This document shows positions 8,251 through 18,058 of a DNA stretch of 64,000 nt, piece by piece. A model generated the notes under the pieces. That model saw only the letters and a list, made by a program, of their open reading frames with translations. It was not told where the DNA came from and made no database searches. How positions within the stretch are numbered: position 1 is the stretch's first letter; each line of letters opens with the position of its first letter. A program made the position numbers and the translations under genes. The DNA comes from Cryobacterium ruanii (lineage in GTDB: Bacteria; Actinomycetota; Actinomycetes; Actinomycetales; Microbacteriaceae), in contig NZ_SOHK01000012.1 of the NCBI RefSeq assembly GCF_004404055.1, positions 186,001 through 250,000 of the forward strand, given 5' to 3'.

Positions 8251-8472
8251 ATGAGCACCACGACCACCTACGGCGTTGACGGAATGACCTGCGGCCACTG
8301 CGTCGCGAGTGTGACCGAGGAGATCGGGCTCATCGCGGGCGCCGAATCCGTCACCGTGGAACTGGTCAAAGGCGGCACCTCGCAGGTGACCGTCACGAGT
8401 GATGTTCCGCTGGACCACGCTCTCGTCGCCGCGGCCACCGAGGAGGCGGGCTACCAGCTGGTAGCCGCCTGA
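8251..8472 (+). CDS. copZ: copper chaperone (heavy-metal-associated domain)
   Basis: The 73-residue protein is one HMA domain with the Cu(I)-binding motif GMTCGHC near residue 11. It should carry Cu(I) in the cytoplasm and hand it to the ATPase encoded immediately downstream; its stop codon overlaps the ATPase start codon by one base. It lies directly behind the two CsoR operators, so it is the first gene of the copper-inducible operon. Confidence 0.9.
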   Translation: MSTTTTYGVDGMTCGHCVASVTEEIGLIAGAESVTVELVKGGTSQVTVTSDVPLDHALVAAATEEAGYQLVAA

Positions 8473-10700
8473 TGTCTGCCGGCCAACAGGTCGACCTGCT
8501 CGTCGGGGGCATGACCTGCACCTCGTGCGCCGCGCGCATTGAGAAAAAGCTCAACCGGATGCCCGGGGTCGCCGCCACGGTCAATTACGCCACCGAAAAG
8601 GCCAGCGTTTTCGTACCCGCCGGCACGAGCGTCGACGACGCCATCAAGACCATCGAAGCGACCGGCTACACGGCAGTGTTGCCGGTTGCGTTCGTCGCGC
8701 CGGAAGATGCCGCTTCCCTCGAGGTTACGGCCCTGCGCCAACGCCTGCTCGTCTCCGCCGCGCTGACCCTGCCGGTCGCGGCCCTGTCGATGATCCCGGT
8801 GTTGCAGTTCACAAACTGGCAGTGGCTTGCACTGACGCTCGCGGCCCCGGTCGCGGTCTGGGGGGCCTGGCCGTTCCACCGCGCCGCCTGGGTCAACGCC
8901 CGCCACGGCGCCGCAACCATGGACACCCTGGTCAGCGTCGGCGTGCTCGCCGCCCTCGGCTGGTCGCTCTACGCCCTGTTCTTCGGCATGGCCGGGATGG
9001 CCGGCATGACCATGAGCTTCACCTTCTCGGCCACCCCGGGAAGTGGCGCCGACGAGATCTACCTCGAGGTGGCATCCGCTGTGACGGTGTTCATTCTGGC
9101 CGGGCGCTATGCGGAGGCGCGGGCCAAGCGCAACTCCGGCGCGGCGCTACAGGCGCTGCTTGAGCTCGGCGCGAAAGAGACCACGCTGCTGCGCGACGGC
9201 GTCGAGAGTCGCATCAGCACCGCGCTGCTCGTGGTCGGTGACCAGTTCGTCGTGCGGCCGGGGGAGAAGGTCGCGACCGACGGAATGATCGTGGACGGAG
9301 TGAGCGCCGTCGATGCGAGCCTCCTCACCGGCGAATCGGTGCCGATCGAGGTGCGGCCGGGCGACAGCGTTGTCGGAGCGACCCTGAACTCCGGCGGGCG
9401 ACTCGTAGTGCGGGCGACGCGGGTTGGTGCCGATACCGAACTGGCCCAGATCGGCCGGCTGGTGGAGCAGGCACAGACCGGCAAGGCGGCGGTGCAGCGC
9501 CTGGCCGACCGGGTCTCGGGCATCTTTGTGCCGATCGTGATCATTCTTGCCCTCGCCACGCTGGCCGGCTGGCTGCTGGTCGGCGCCGGGGCTTCAGTCG
9601 CGTTCACGGCGGCCGTGGCGACGCTGATCATCGCCTGCCCGTGCGCGCTCGGGCTGGCCACCCCGACCGCGCTGCTCGTGGGCACCGGGCGTGGCGCGCA
9701 GCTGGGTATTCTGATCAAGGGGCCGCAGGTTCTGGAATCCACTCGGCGGGTCGACACGATCGTTCTCGACAAGACCGGCACCATCACGACCGGGCGCATG
9801 ATGCTCTCGACCGTCGACGTGCACGAGTGTGGTTCCAGCGACGAGCTGCTGCGGTTGGCGGGGGCGGCGGAAAGCGGGTCGGAGCATCCGATCGCGCGGG
9901 CGATCACTGCGGGCGCCGTGTCGCGGCTGGGTTCGGTGCCCGCTTCGTCGGCGTTTGCCTCTGAGCAGGGACTGGGCGTGCAGGCCACTGTCGACGGCCG
10001 CGAGGTTCTGGTCGGGCGGCCCTCGTGGCTCGTCGAGCGGGGGTTTGTCGTTCCGATCGAGATGCAGGCTGTGCTGGGCACCGCCGAGGCCCTCGGCAGG
10101 ACGGCCGTCATGGCGGCCTGGGAGGGGCAGGTGCGGGGCGTGCTCACCGTCGCCGACACCGTGAAGCCTACGAGCGCTGCCGCGATCGCCCGGTTTCGCA
10201 CGCTCGGGCTGACGCCGCTGCTCGTGACCGGCGACAATCTCGCCGTGGCGCAGAGTGTCGCGGCCGTGTGTGGGATCAGCGACGTCACCGCCGGGGTGCT
10301 GCCCGCCGACAAGGCGCGGATTATTGCGCGGCTGCAGGCCGAAGGCCACGTGGTCGCCATGGTCGGCGACGGCGTGAACGATGCTGTCGCTTTGGCCACC
10401 GCTGACCTCGGCATTGCGATGGGGTCGGGCACCGACGTGGCCATCGAGGCGAGCGACCTCACGCTCATGCGCAGCGATCTGCTCGCCGCAGCGGACGCTA
10501 TCCGCTTGTCTCGGCGTACCCTCACGACGATCAAGGCCAACCTGTTCTGGGCCTTCGCCTACAACGTCGCGGCGATTCCGCTCGCAATGGCCGGGCTGCT
10601 GAACCCGCTTATCGCCGGGGCCGCGATGGCACTGTCGTCGGTCTTCGTGGTGACGAACAGCCTGCGCCTGCGCGGGTTTCGGGCGCTGCCCGTCGCCTGA
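8472..10700 (+). CDS. copA: copper-translocating P1B-type ATPase
   Basis: The 742-residue pump starts with one HMA domain (GMTCTSC near residue 14). It then has membrane segments, the actuator loop with LTGESVP, the ion-binding CPC in [16 protein letters not shown], the phosphorylation motif DKTGTIT and the hinge GDGVNDA. This is the full set for a Cu(I)-exporting P1B-1 ATPase in the cytoplasmic membrane. A Met-rich stretch ([12 protein letters not shown]) in an early loop fits extracytoplasmic copper release. The one-base overlap with copZ indicates translational coupling. It is followed by GGGCCC-rich palindromes and then the persulfide operon. Confidence 0.93.
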   Translation: MSAGQQVDLLVGGMTCTSCAARIEKKLNRMPGVAATVNYATEKASVFVPAGTSVDDAIKTIEATGYTAVLPVAFVAPEDAASLEVTALRQRLLVSAALTLPVAALSMIPVLQFTNWQWLALTLAAPVAVWGAWPFHRAAWVNARHGAATMDTLVSVGVLAALGWSLYALFFGMAGMAGMTMSFTFSATPGSGADEIYLEVASAVTVFILAGRYAEARAKRNSGAALQALLELGAKETTLLRDGVESRISTALLVVGDQFVVRPGEKVATDGMIVDGVSAVDASLLTGESVPIEVRPGDSVVGATLNSGGRLVVRATRVGADTELAQIGRLVEQAQTGKAAVQRLADRVSGIFVPIVIILALATLAGWLLVGAGASVAFTAAVATLIIACPCALGLATPTALLVGTGRGAQLGILIKGPQVLESTRRVDTIVLDKTGTITTGRMMLSTVDVHECGSSDELLRLAGAAESGSEHPIARAITAGAVSRLGSVPASSAFASEQGLGVQATVDGREVLVGRPSWLVERGFVVPIEMQAVLGTAEALGRTAVMAAWEGQVRGVLTVADTVKPTSAAAIARFRTLGLTPLLVTGDNLAVAQSVAAVCGISDVTAGVLPADKARIIARLQAEGHVVAMVGDGVNDAVALATADLGIAMGSGTDVAIEASDLTLMRSDLLAAADAIRLSRRTLTTIKANLFWAFAYNVAAIPLAMAGLLNPLIAGAAMALSSVFVVTNSLRLRGFRALPVA

Positions 10701-10729
10701 GTTGTGTGTGTTCGCGGTTTGTGCGCACG

Positions 10730-10795
10730 GGGCCCGGGATGCGGGCCCAGTTCATAGACCGGGCCCGAGTTCACAAGGTGGGCCCGGGCGAGCGG
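10730..10795. repeat. GGGCCC-rich palindromic intergenic element
   Basis: Four GGGCCC hexamers fall within 56 bases (10730, 10743, 10761, 10780). Two are followed by (G)AGTTCA, giving an imperfect direct repeat. The element could fold as a terminator for the copper operon. Similar GGGCCC/GGGTCC-rich stretches occur at 13138-13150, 39656-39760 and 55278-55335. Confidence 0.4.
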
Positions 10796-10834
10796 ATTCG
10801 CCGCCGCTGCCGCGCCGCGAAGAGTTGTGTGCAC

Positions 10835-10850
10835 ATACCCCTTAGGGTAT
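10835..10850. promoter_or_regulatory. CstR/CsoR-type operator before the persulfide operon
   Basis: ATACCCCTTAGGGTAT is a perfect 16-bp palindrome 20 bases upstream of the GTG start of the CoA-disulfide reductase gene. It resembles the CsoR operators at 8161-8204 but has shorter C/G tracts. The CstR-like protein at the end of the same operon is the obvious candidate to bind it. Confidence 0.7.
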
Positions 10851-10869
10851 CCTTTTCTCGGAGGCAAAA

Positions 10870-12530
10870 GTGAAAATCATCATCGTAGGAGGAGTTGCGG
10901 GCGGAATGTCGGCGGCAACGAGGTTGCGGCGGCTCGACGAGACGGCCCAGATCATCGTGTTCGAGCGCGGCCACTACGTCTCGTTCGCAAACTGTGGCCT
11001 TCCCTATTTCGTGGGGGGAATCATCCGTAATCGTGGTGATCTGCTGTTGCAGACCCCCCAATCGCTCGGAGCCCGCTTCGCCCTCGACGTGCGCGTCGAC
11101 ACCGAGGTCGTGCGGATCGACCGCACTGCCCAGACCGTCTCGGTGCGCAATGTACTCACCGGCGACGAGAGCATCGAGCACTACGACCGCCTCGTGCTCG
11201 CCGCCGGAGCGTCGGCCCGGTCCGGTGCCACCGGCAGCACCATTCCCACGTATACGCTGCGCACGGTCGATGACGTCGACCGCATCACCGCGGTTCTCGC
11301 TGAAGCGGGCGCGGCATCCGCTGTCGTCATGGGCGGCGGCTTCATCGGCCTCGAGGCCGTCGAAAACCTCGTGCACCGCGGCGTGCACGTGACCCTCGTG
11401 CAGCGCGGGCCCCAGATCTTCACCCCGCTCGACCCCGAGATGGCCGCGCCCGTTCTCGACCGGGTGCGCGAACGCGGCGTCGACGTGCGCCTGAACACGA
11501 CCGTGACCGGTACTGCAGGGGCCGGTACCGTCATCCTCAGCGACGGCACGACCGTGCCCGCCGACCTCGTGATCGACGCGAGCGGCGTGCGGCCCGACGT
11601 GACCCTCGCCGAGCAGGCTGGCCTGCGCATCGGCGAGAGCGGCGGCGTCTGGGTCGACGGCACCCAGGCCACGAGTGATCCGCTTATCTTCGCAGTCGGT
11701 GACGGTGTCGAGAAAATGGATGCCGTCGACGGCTCCGGCACGCTCGTCACCATGGCTGGACTCGCGAACCGCCACGGCCGCTCGGTCGCCGACAGCATCG
11801 CCGGCAACACCGAGCACGCCGCTCCGGCTCTCGGCACCGGAATACTCGGGATCTTCGGCCTCACTGTGGCCCTCGTCGGGTGGAGCGAGAAACGCCTCGT
11901 CGCCGCCGGACGCGCCCACCGCATAGCGCACACCCACCCCTCCAACCACGCGGGCTACTTTCCCGGCGCGGAGGGCATGTCGATCAAGTTGCTCATCGAC
12001 GCCGAGTCCGACGCCATCCTGGGCGCGCAGATCGTGGGCGGTGCGGGCGTCGACAAGCGCATCGACGTGCTGGCCGTGGCGATGGCGGCGGGGCTCGGCG
12101 CATCCGCTTTGACGCGTCTCGAGCTCGCCTATGCGCCGCAGTATGCCTCGGCGAAAGACCCGATCAACCAGCTCGGCTACGTCGCCGACAACCTCGCGCA
12201 GGGCACGAGCGTGAACCTGCAGTGGCACGAACTGGAAGCGGCGCGGGCGGCGGGCGCCGTGCTCGTCGACGTGCGTTCGGCCGAAGAATTCGCGGCGGGC
12301 AGCATCCCGGGCGCGCTCAACGTGTCACTCGATGAGTTGCGCGCTCGTCTCTTCGAACTGCCGCGAGTGCCGCTGATCGTGCACTGCCAGGTCGGACAGC
12401 GCGGGCACACCGCCGCGCGCATTCTGACCGAGAGCGGTTTCGATGCGCAGAACCTCGACGGCGGTTACCGCACCTGGCTCGCCGGAACGTCTAGCCTTAT
12501 GGCTTCCCCCATTGCTGAAAGGGTCCTCGT

Positions 12531-12534
<4 letters not shown>
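10870..12534 (+). CDS. CoA-disulfide reductase fused to rhodanese
   Basis: The 554-residue protein has an N-terminal FAD/NAD(P)H disulfide-reductase part and a C-terminal rhodanese domain (about 455-545). The FAD motif GGVAGGMSAA is near residue 7. The single redox Cys is Cys42 in SFANCGLPY, as in CoA-disulfide reductases. The NAD(P)H motif is GGGFIGLEA, and the second FAD motif ends in FAVGDG. The rhodanese Cys is at about 506 (VHCQVGQRGH). Such fusions reduce CoA-persulfide or polysulfide with NAD(P)H. It starts at GTG 10870 behind GGAGG and is the first gene of a three-gene operon with a rhodanese and a CstR-like repressor. Confidence 0.87.
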
Positions 12535-13110
<576 letters not shown>

Positions 13111-13213
13111 CGTTTTCAACCGGGGCCTGCGCGCGCTGGGCCCGGGCCGAAAGGCGACTCAGGCGGCGGCGGTCACGCCGAGTCCAACCCGCATCTCAGG
13201 CCGGGGAGCATGC

Positions 13214-13618
13214 CTAGGCCTCGACCGGCAGGATCTCGGCGAGCAGCGCCTCGATGCGCGCCTTGATCTCATCGCGAATCGGGCGCACGCTCTCGATGCC
13301 CTGGCCGGCCGGGTCGTCGAGCTTCCAGTCTTCGTAGCGCTTGCCGGGAAAGATCGGGCACGCGTCGCCGCAGCCCATGGTGATCACGACGTCGGACTGC
13401 TTGACCGCCTCGGTGGTGAGGATCTTCGGCACGTTGCCGGCGATATCGATGCCCTCTTCGGCCATCGCCGCGATCGCGACCGGGTTGATCTGGTCCTTCG
13501 GTTCGGAACCGGCCGAGAGCACCTCGACGCGACCCTGCGACAGGGCGGTCAGAAAACCGGCGGCCATCTGCGAGCGTCCGGCGTTGTGCACGCAGACGAA
13601 CAATACGGAGGGTTTCAT
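13214..13618 (-). CDS. arsC: arsenate reductase (low-molecular-weight phosphatase type)
   Basis: The 134-residue enzyme has the CX5R anion-binding loop at the start (FVCVHNAGRSQ). It also has the redox cysteine region GCGDACPIFPGKRYEDW and the DDP loop of LMW-PTP arsenate reductases. It reduces arsenate to arsenite with thiol help, probably thioredoxin or mycothiol. Start is ATG 13618 after AAGAAGAG. It lies 25 bases downstream of the arsenite exporter gene on the same strand, so the two form an operon facing away from arsR. Confidence 0.9.
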   Translation of the reverse strand: MKPSVLFVCVHNAGRSQMAAGFLTALSQGRVEVLSAGSEPKDQINPVAIAAMAEEGIDIAGNVPKILTTEAVKQSDVVITMGCGDACPIFPGKRYEDWKLDDPAGQGIESVRPIRDEIKARIEALLAEILPVEA

Positions 13619-13643
13619 GGAACTCTTCTTTCTTGGGGGTGGA

Positions 13644-14747
13644 CTAGACGAGAGCGGATGCCGCGGCCGGCGTCGGCACGTCGGCCGGCGGCATCCGCCT
13701 GGCAAACAGGCGGGGCTTGAGCCAGAGCGCTACGTAGACGAGGGCGACGAGGGCCGGAACCTCTATCAGCGGGCCGACGATGCCGGCCAGGGCCTGGCCG
13801 CTGAGGGCGCCGAAGGTGCCGATCGCGACGGCGATGGCAAGCTCGAAGTTATTGCCGGCGGCGGTGAAGGCGAGCGTTGTGGTGCGCTCGTACGTCATGC
13901 GCAAGAGCCGCCCGGTGAAGAACCCGACCAGGAACATTACCGCGAAGTAGACCAGCATCGGCAGCGCGATCCGCGCGACATCGCCGGGGTGGTCGATGAC
14001 CTGCTGGCCCTGCAGGGCGAACAGCATGACGATCGTGAACAGCAGGCCCCAGAGGGCGAACGGGCCGACCCGGGGCAGGAACTTCGCCTCGTACCAGTCG
14101 CGACCGCGGCGCGCCTCGCCGATGCGGCGCGACAGGTAACCGGCCAGCAACGGTATGCCGAGGAACACCAACACGCTCGCGGTGATCGCCCAGATCGAGA
14201 ACTCGGCGCTCGTCGTCGGCAGGCCGAGCCAGGCCGGCAGTAACTGAAGGTAGAACCAGCCGAGGGCACCGAACGCCACGACCTGGAACACCGAGTTGAC
14301 GGCCACGAGAAAGGCGGCGGCTTCGCGGTCGCCGCAGGCGAGGTCGTTCCAGATCAGCACCATGGCGATGCAGCGGGCGAGGCCCACGATGATCAGGCCG
14401 GTGCGGTACTCCGGCAGGTCGGGTAGAAAGATCCAGGCCAGGGCGAACATGAGCGCCGGGCCGATCAGCCAGTTGAGCAGCAGGGAGGAGGCCAGAAGGC
14501 GCTTGTCGGAGGCGACAACGCGGGCATCCGTGTAGCGCACCTTGGCGAGAACCGGGTACATCATGACGAGCAGCCCGATGGCGATCGGCACGCTGATCGA
14601 CCCGATCGTGAACGCGTGCAACAGGTCGCCGACGGCCGGCACGAACACGGCGAGGAGCAGCCCGAGGCTCATGGCGGCGAGGATCCAGACCGGCAGCAGC
14701 CGGTCCATCGCGCCGAGTCGGGTGGGGGCAGGCGCCGTAATGCTCAC
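13644..14747 (-). CDS. acr3: arsenite efflux permease (ACR3 family)
   Basis: The 367-residue membrane protein has about ten hydrophobic segments. The conserved ACR3 cysteine is in GLARCIAMVLIWN, followed by the CGDREAAAFLVAVNS motif. It exports arsenite. Start is placed at GTG 14747 behind GGAG; an upstream extension is open but would run through the operator. It is divergent from arsR, and the gap carries an inverted repeat suited to ArsR. With arsC it forms a minimal arsenate-arsenite detoxification operon. Confidence 0.9.
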   Translation of the reverse strand: MSITAPAPTRLGAMDRLLPVWILAAMSLGLLLAVFVPAVGDLLHAFTIGSISVPIAIGLLVMMYPVLAKVRYTDARVVASDKRLLASSLLLNWLIGPALMFALAWIFLPDLPEYRTGLIIVGLARCIAMVLIWNDLACGDREAAAFLVAVNSVFQVVAFGALGWFYLQLLPAWLGLPTTSAEFSIWAITASVLVFLGIPLLAGYLSRRIGEARRGRDWYEAKFLPRVGPFALWGLLFTIVMLFALQGQQVIDHPGDVARIALPMLVYFAVMFLVGFFTGRLLRMTYERTTTLAFTAAGNNFELAIAVAIGTFGALSGQALAGIVGPLIEVPALVALVYVALWLKPRLFARRMPPADVPTPAAASALV

Positions 14748-14784
14748 GAATCTCCAAAGTGTTGACGACAGCGACTCGCGGTAA

Positions 14785-14834
14785 CATTGATCGGTGTCGA
14801 TGCCTACGCTAGAACAATACATCGACCAATGTCA
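14785..14834. promoter_or_regulatory. ArsR operator in the arsR/acr3 gap
   Basis: ACATTGATCGGTGTCGATG (14785-14803) and CATCGACCAATGT (about 14820-14832) form an imperfect dyad whose arms share ACATTG and GTCGATG. The region lies between the divergent acr3 and arsR starts, where ArsR would repress both. Confidence 0.55.
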
Positions 14835-14855
14835 ATCTAAGGAGAGTGTGTTCAC

Positions 14856-15224
14856 GTGACGTTTACCCAGATCCTGCCCTTGACCGACATCTCTGGCGTT
14901 TCACCAGCGGATGCCTGCTCCTCCCCGCTGGCCCGCACGGCCATCGCCCCGGAAAGCGCAGACGCCCTCGCCCGCTCGCTCAAGGCCCTCTCCGACCCCG
15001 CCCGGCTGCGCATCATCTCGATCGTCTCCGCTCACGCCGACCAGGAAGCCTGCGTCTGTGACCTGACCGACCAGCTCACACTGAGCCAGCCGACCATCTC
15101 GCACCACCTCAAGGTGCTCGTTGACGCGGGGTTCCTGACCCGCGCCAAACGTGGCACCTGGTCCTACTACAGCCTCGTGCCCGGCTCGCTGGGTTCTGTC
15201 GCCGGGGTGCTCGCGGCGGTCTGA
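14856..15224 (+). CDS. arsR: ArsR-family arsenite-responsive repressor
   Basis: The 122-residue winged-helix protein has the arsenite-binding motif EACVCDL at the start of the DNA-binding helices, then LSQPTISHHLKVLVDAGF as recognition helix. The N-terminal extension (about 30 residues) has one more Cys (DACSSPLA) that could be a third As(III) ligand. It should leave the operator when As(III) binds, releasing the acr3-arsC operon. Start is GTG 14856 after AAGGAGAG. Confidence 0.9.
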   Translation: MTFTQILPLTDISGVSPADACSSPLARTAIAPESADALARSLKALSDPARLRIISIVSAHADQEACVCDLTDQLTLSQPTISHHLKVLVDAGFLTRAKRGTWSYYSLVPGSLGSVAGVLAAV

Positions 15225-15530
15225 CCCGCGGCTATCTGGCACGCCGCCTTCGTTCCCGAACCGCGACCCGGGTGGCCCCCTCCTTTCGATCGAAGCGCGG
15301 CCATACTGGCTACAAAGCAGCCCTGCCGACGGCAGCCTGTTGATGCTGGCGGGCGCCTCCTGTGTCGAGCTGCCGTGCAAGTCCGCCGAAAGAGGCATGT
15401 ATTCTGGCCACGGCGCCGGATCGCGTCGCAGCATCCGCTCGAGTTGACTGCGGCCAATGGTTCTTGCCGATTGTGGCAGAAACCGCAACGATCAGGCAGG
15501 TGAACCATCGACACGATCACGCCGCGCGCC
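15225..15530. other. 306-bp gap without a recognised gene
   Basis: The gap between arsR and the first fluoride channel gene shows no convincing reading frame. I looked for a fluoride riboswitch (GGNGAUGG...CUGAUGGC core) before crcB and did not find one. It presumably holds the arsR terminator and the crcB promoter. Confidence 0.5.
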
Positions 15531-15983
15531 GTGAACCTAAGTTGGGGTTCGCTCGGCCTTGTCTTTCTCGGCGGAACCGTGGGCACGGCCCTCCGCGAGG
15601 CACTCGCCCTCGTGCTACCTCCGGTCGATCTCACCGCCGGTGTTCGCCTACCGCTGACCACACTCGGCATCAACCTGCTCGGTGCCCTGCTGCTCGGGCT
15701 GCTCCTCGAGGCCCTCGTGCGTCGGGGACCCGACGCTGGCCGCCGCCGCACCGTGCGTCTGCTGCTCGGCACCGGACTGCTCGGCGGATTCACGACCTAC
15801 AGCGCCCTCGCAACCGACAGCGTTCTGCTGCTGCAGGGCGGTGCGACCGGAGTGGCCATGACCTATGGTCTCGGTTCGGTTCTGTTCGGTGGCGTCGCCA
15901 CCTGGCTCGGCATCCTGATCGGTGCGGCGCTGCAGCGGCGCACGCACGAGGGTCGCGCAGTCGCTGGTGAGGACACCGGATGA
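15531..15983 (+). CDS. crcB: fluoride channel subunit (Fluc/CrcB)
   Basis: The 150-residue protein has four hydrophobic segments and the Fluc signatures GTALRE, an Asn in TTLGINLLG and the pore motif GLLGGFTTYSAL. Fluc channels are dual-topology dimers that let F- leave the cell. The downstream gene encodes a second, shorter homologue and overlaps by four bases; Gram-positive bacteria often use such pairs as heterodimers. A GTG at 15531 is the only usable start, since a stop codon precedes it in frame. Its ribosome binding site is weak. Confidence 0.87.
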   Translation: MNLSWGSLGLVFLGGTVGTALREALALVLPPVDLTAGVRLPLTTLGINLLGALLLGLLLEALVRRGPDAGRRRTVRLLLGTGLLGGFTTYSALATDSVLLLQGGATGVAMTYGLGSVLFGGVATWLGILIGAALQRRTHEGRAVAGEDTG

Positions 15984-16360
15984 CCCCCCTCCTGTTCCTG
16001 GCAATCGCCACCGCTGGCGGCGTGGGCGCGACCGCCCGTCTCTTTCTTGACGGCCTCGTGCGCTCCAGGCTCGGCGATGCGTTCCCGTTCGGAACGACGA
16101 TCATCAACGTGAGCGGCTCGCTGCTGCTCGGACTCGTTACCGGCCTGGCAATGAACCACCTGATCGCTGCGGAATGGAGCCTCGTGCTCGGTGTCGGCCT
16201 GCTGAGCGGCTACACGACGTTCAGCACTGCCAGCTTCGAAACGGTGCGGCTGATCCAGGCGCGCCGCTACCTGGCAGGGCTATTCAATGGAATCGGCATG
16301 CTCGGGGTATCCGTGGCCGCTGCCGCGCTCGGCCTCTGGGTCGGGCTCGCACCGGGCTAG
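15980..16360 (+). CDS. crcB: fluoride channel subunit (Fluc/CrcB), second copy
   Basis: The 126-residue protein has four membrane segments, GATARL near the start, an Asn in TTIINVSGSLL and the pore motif GLLSGYTTFSTASFE. It is the partner of the preceding CrcB, with ATGA overlap indicating coupled translation and probably heterodimer assembly with opposite membrane orientations. It is followed by a small palindrome (16376-16391) facing the converging CHY-finger gene. Confidence 0.87.
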   Translation: MTPLLFLAIATAGGVGATARLFLDGLVRSRLGDAFPFGTTIINVSGSLLLGLVTGLAMNHLIAAEWSLVLGVGLLSGYTTFSTASFETVRLIQARRYLAGLFNGIGMLGVSVAAAALGLWVGLAPG

Positions 16361-16375
16361 CACTGCTGCGCCCAT

Positions 16376-16391
16376 GTTCCGAGCCCGGAAC
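16376..16391. terminator. short palindrome between converging genes
   Basis: GTTCCG-AGCC-CGGAAC forms a 6-bp stem with a 4-base loop between crcB and the CHY-finger gene. There is no T-run, so its role as a bidirectional terminator is tentative. Confidence 0.3.
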
Positions 16392-16410
16392 GTGAAGAGG
16401 TGGTCAGTGC

Positions 16411-16785
16411 TCATTGGGGCTCGTCGAAGTAGAGGTGGGCGTGCAGCCGGCAGCCGGAATTGAACTCGGCGTTGCAGTGCGAGCAGCGATCAACTCGGCG
16501 ATACTCGGAGATGCTGAGCTGGCGATGGCACGCACCGCACAAAATTGCGAGCTCTGACCACTCGGCTTGCGGCCACCGCCGCGTTGCGTGCGGGGTGCGT
16601 TCGTGCCGCACGGCCTCGTCGTGGCACTGAAAACACGGGTAATACCGCCGGCAGCAGGCGAACTTGATCGCCACAATATCGCGCTCCGAGTGAAAGTGGA
16701 TGCACCGGGTCGACGCATCAAGAACCGCCCCGTATACGGTCGGCGCGCCCATTCCCCTCGGGGCCGTTTCGTCAGAATGGCTCAT
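16411..16785 (-). CDS. CHY zinc-finger protein
   Basis: The 124-residue protein is built of zinc-binding Cys/His pairs: RCIHFHS, ACCRRYYPCFQCH, LCGACH and RCSHCNAEFNSGC. This is the CHY zinc-finger pattern, here as a stand-alone bacterial protein. In yeast the family includes Hot13, which helps oxidative folding in mitochondria. Here the gene follows a DsbA-like gene by 14 bases on the same strand, which suggests a shared thiol or zinc-related role, though that is inference. Function in bacteria is not established. Confidence 0.8.
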   Translation of the reverse strand: MSHSDETAPRGMGAPTVYGAVLDASTRCIHFHSERDIVAIKFACCRRYYPCFQCHDEAVRHERTPHATRRWPQAEWSELAILCGACHRQLSISEYRRVDRCSHCNAEFNSGCRLHAHLYFDEPQ

Positions 16786-16799
16786 CTCAACGCGCGCGG

Positions 16800-17681
16800 C
16801 TACTCGCCGGGCGCAGCGGTCATCTGTGCGGTAACGAATGCTTCGAAGGCCGCGGCGTCGGTAAACGAGCCGTTGTAGCTCACGCCGTTCACCAGCACTG
16901 TGGGCGTTCCCTTGACATTTTCAATGTCGGAGTTGGGGATCGGCCCCGCGAGCGCGCGCTGCGTCGAAGCGTCCACCCAGCCGGCATAGGTCTGGTCGGT
17001 GATGCAGCTGGCGACATCGCTGGACGTCACCCCGGCTTCCTGGGCGAGGCTGGCAAGTTCGGCATTCGTCCGGCCGCTTGAATTCTCGGTGGGCTGATCG
17101 GCGAACATCGCCGTATTGAAAGCAAGAAAATTGTTGGGGTCGTAGTCGGCCACGCAGGCGGCAGCGTTCGCGGCTCGCGTGGCGTACTTGGTGCCCGAAG
17201 AGAGGCGGTCGAGAATCGAGATCGGGTGGATCTCGACCGTGGCATTGCCGGCGGTCACCCAGTCGGTGATCTGCTTGCCGTTGGTGGTCTCGAAGTTGCC
17301 ACAAATCGGGCAAAGGTAGTCGAGGTACAGCACAATGTTGGCCGTGTCGGTCAGGGCGGTCTGGTCGGTCGCAATGGGATCGGCGTCGGCGGTCAGAGCG
17401 GCCGACGTGGCCGCGGAAACCGCGGTGCCTTCGCTGCCGAGCAGAATGCCGTCGCTGGCCATGTTGGCCGGGCCCGCCGCCGCCGGCGCGTTGACCGTGT
17501 TCACGATCACGAGCGCCACGATGGCGACCACGGCAAGCAGCCCGATACCGATACCGCCGCGCAGAAAGAGGCGACGTCGGGTGTCCCGTTTCGCCTGCTC
17601 CGCACGCATGAGCCTGGCGGTTTCGCGAGCCTCCTCGCGGCGGTCCTTCTTGGGCGGGCGGGCCTGGCCGGAAGTGCTCAT
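16800..17681 (-). CDS. membrane-anchored DsbA-like thioredoxin-fold protein
   Basis: The roughly 293-residue protein has a charged cytoplasmic N-terminus, one membrane segment (about 45-65 of the protein) and an external thioredoxin-fold domain. The active site is CPIC in YLDYLCPICGNFE, and the cis-proline loop is KGTPTVLVNG. Two further cysteines (AACVADY and ASCITD) may form the second disulfide seen in actinobacterial DsbA-like proteins. It should form or shuffle disulfides outside the membrane. Start is uncertain: ATG 17681 fits the family, ATG 17696 is possible. It is the first gene of a pair with the CHY-finger gene. Confidence 0.85.
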   Translation of the reverse strand: MSTSGQARPPKKDRREEARETARLMRAEQAKRDTRRRLFLRGGIGIGLLAVVAIVALVIVNTVNAPAAAGPANMASDGILLGSEGTAVSAATSAALTADADPIATDQTALTDTANIVLYLDYLCPICGNFETTNGKQITDWVTAGNATVEIHPISILDRLSSGTKYATRAANAAACVADYDPNNFLAFNTAMFADQPTENSSGRTNAELASLAQEAGVTSSDVASCITDQTYAGWVDASTQRALAGPIPNSDIENVKGTPTVLVNGVSYNGSFTDAAAFEAFVTAQMTAAPGE

Positions 17682-17696
17682 GCGGGAGTTCACCAT

Positions 17697-18058
17697 TCAG
17701 TCGTCGCTGCGCTGCCGAGACAGCCGTTGCTTATGACGTTAGCGGCCCTGCCTAACGATCCGGTTCAGACGGGCTGGGAGCAGGCTGGGAGCAGGGCTCC
17801 GGGGCGTGACCTGTCCGGGTGGTGGCGTATTGAAAAAAACGCGCGACAGCACCCGTTTCACCAGTCAGAGAGCGGATGCCGCCGCACCAAGTCTGGATTC
17901 GCCACGGGCCCGCAGCTCCACCGACTTCTCGGAATGGGGAATACTCAGGGTCTACCCTTGCTTGCTTTCAGAGTGGCCGGGCGCGCTGCCACAGCTTCGC
18001 CGTCACCACAACCCGCCGCCATCCAGCCTTTCTCGACCAGCCAAGGACATCCGTTTTC
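17697..18058. other. 362-bp gap without a recognised gene
   Basis: The space between the divergent DsbA-like and MFS genes has no convincing reading frame. A short direct repeat (GCTGGGAGCAG twice at 17774-17795) is visible. Promoters for both genes presumably lie here. Confidence 0.4.

Noticed and set aside
9107-10540. 477-residue frame antisense to copA
   Set aside because: Lies wholly inside copA and shows only Ser/Thr/Ala/Arg-rich shadow composition.
15440-15530. Fluoride riboswitch before crcB
   Set aside because: The conserved core words of the fluoride riboswitch could not be found in the leader.
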